Shown here: in pieces, positions 5,187 to 5,402 of the stretch
Numbering within the stretch: position 1 is the stretch's first letter
How the letters are laid out: each line of letters begins with the position of its first letter
Assembly (NCBI GenBank): GCA_031257135.1
Contig: JAIRPH010000126.1
Span: 1 to 5,402, forward strand
Length of the DNA stretch: 5,402 nt
DNA from: Spirochaetaceae bacterium
GTDB taxonomy: Bacteria; Spirochaetota; Spirochaetia; Treponematales; Breznakiellaceae
Reading direction: 5' to 3'
Notes under the pieces: model-generated
Seen by the model: the letters and a program-made list of their open reading frames with translations, nothing else
The model's database searches: none
What the model was told of the DNA's origin: nothing
Translations under genes and position numbers: made by a program

Positions 5187-5402
5187 GTCCCGGCTATACC
5201 TTCCTCAATTTTTTTCCAAACTTTTAAAATCTTTTCTAAAATTTTTAAAACCCTTTCCGAAAACTTTGTAGTCTTTTCTAAAAAGTTCGCAACCTTTTCC
5301 AAAAAGTTCGTAACCTTTTCCAAAAAGTCCGCAACCTTCGCTAAACCTTTAAAAACCTTCGCCGGAAACTTTGTAGTCTTTTCTAAAAAGTTCGCAACCT
5401 TC
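5177..5402 (-). CDS. C-terminal part of a heptad-repeat (coiled-coil or amphipathic helix) protein, partial
   Basis: The - strand is open from the window edge to TAA at 5179-5177, giving 74 residues. They fall into about ten heptads, each starting with Lys or Arg (residues 1, 8, 15, 22, 29, 36, 43, 50, 57, 64). The type heptad is KVANFLE, with variants KVTNFLE, KVADFLE, KTTKFSE, RVLKILE and KILKVWK. The hydrophobic residues at heptad positions 2, 5 and 6 make one face, and Lys and Glu the other. A coiled coil or a membrane-surface amphipathic helix is therefore likely. Pro13 and Gly19 interrupt the second and third heptads. The tail ends GIAGTLR. The start and any N-terminal domain lie outside the window, and I recognise no family. 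Codon content is much more A/T-rich than in the neighbouring operon, partly because Lys and Phe are so frequent. It ends 51 bases before the ferredoxin-subunit gene, same strand. Confidence 0.65.
   Translation of the reverse strand, partial: KVANFLEKTTKFPAKVFKGLAKVADFLEKVTNFLEKVANFLEKTTKFSERVLKILEKILKVWKKIEEGIAGTLR
5210..5402 (-). repeat. 21-bp tandem repeat array encoding heptads
   Basis: Nine complete 21-bp units run from 5210 to 5398, and a tenth is cut by the window edge. Units starting at 5273 and 5378 are identical, and those at 5294 and 5315 differ from them by a few bases. The units at 5210, 5231 and 5252 are more diverged. There is a higher-order period: 36 bases at 5261-5296 recur exactly at 5366-5401, 105 bases (five units) away. 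Every unit is a whole number of codons, so gains or losses keep the reading frame. Confidence 0.8.

Noticed and set aside
5210..5402. Repeat array considered as a CRISPR
   Set aside because: The 21-bp units are directly adjacent with no unique spacers, and they encode regular heptads in one open frame.

Overview
The window looks like chromosomal DNA of an anaerobic spirochaete, most likely a gut or termite-type Treponema. This is inferred from remembered resemblance of the first ~95 residues of the protein encoded at 1221-2507 to treponemal proteins, and from the anaerobic 2-oxoacid:ferredoxin oxidoreductase operon. No rRNA or other phylogenetic marker is present, so the assignment is tentative.

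Left part (1-1220, + strand): sparse, partly decayed small genes. A possible C-terminal gene fragment (1-129) is followed by a tandem two-module zinc-ribbon protein (210-434). Next comes a MazE/PemI-type antitoxin gene (672-914) with a clear sigma70-type promoter. The promoter's -35 box lies in one arm of a 13-bp inverted repeat, and its -10 box lies in a 10-bp palindrome. The expected toxin gene is present only as its first ~11 codons (908-943), so this is a broken toxin-antitoxin locus. A convergent intergenic gap (944-1220) holds a 10-bp inverted repeat but no obvious T-tract terminator.

Main part (1221-5125, - strand): one compact operon, read right to left. It encodes a two-cluster ferredoxin subunit, a VorB-type alpha subunit, a thiamine-diphosphate-binding beta subunit and a gamma subunit. 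A Sel1/TPR plus FGE-sulfatase-like protein follows. Junctions are a 4-base ATGA overlap, 15 bases, a direct TAAATG abutment, and 15 bases. The four oxidoreductase subunits should form one enzyme that oxidatively decarboxylates a 2-oxoacid (probably branched-chain, such as 3-methyl-2-oxobutanoate) to an acyl-CoA while reducing ferredoxin. The fifth gene's role is unknown. Its FGE-like domain lacks the catalytic cysteines of true formylglycine-generating enzyme.

Right edge (5177-5402, - strand): the C-terminal 74 residues of an otherwise unseen protein, made of about ten heptads encoded by 21-bp tandem DNA repeats. Its stop codon lies 51 bases before the ferredoxin-subunit start, and the likely operon promoter sits across that junction.
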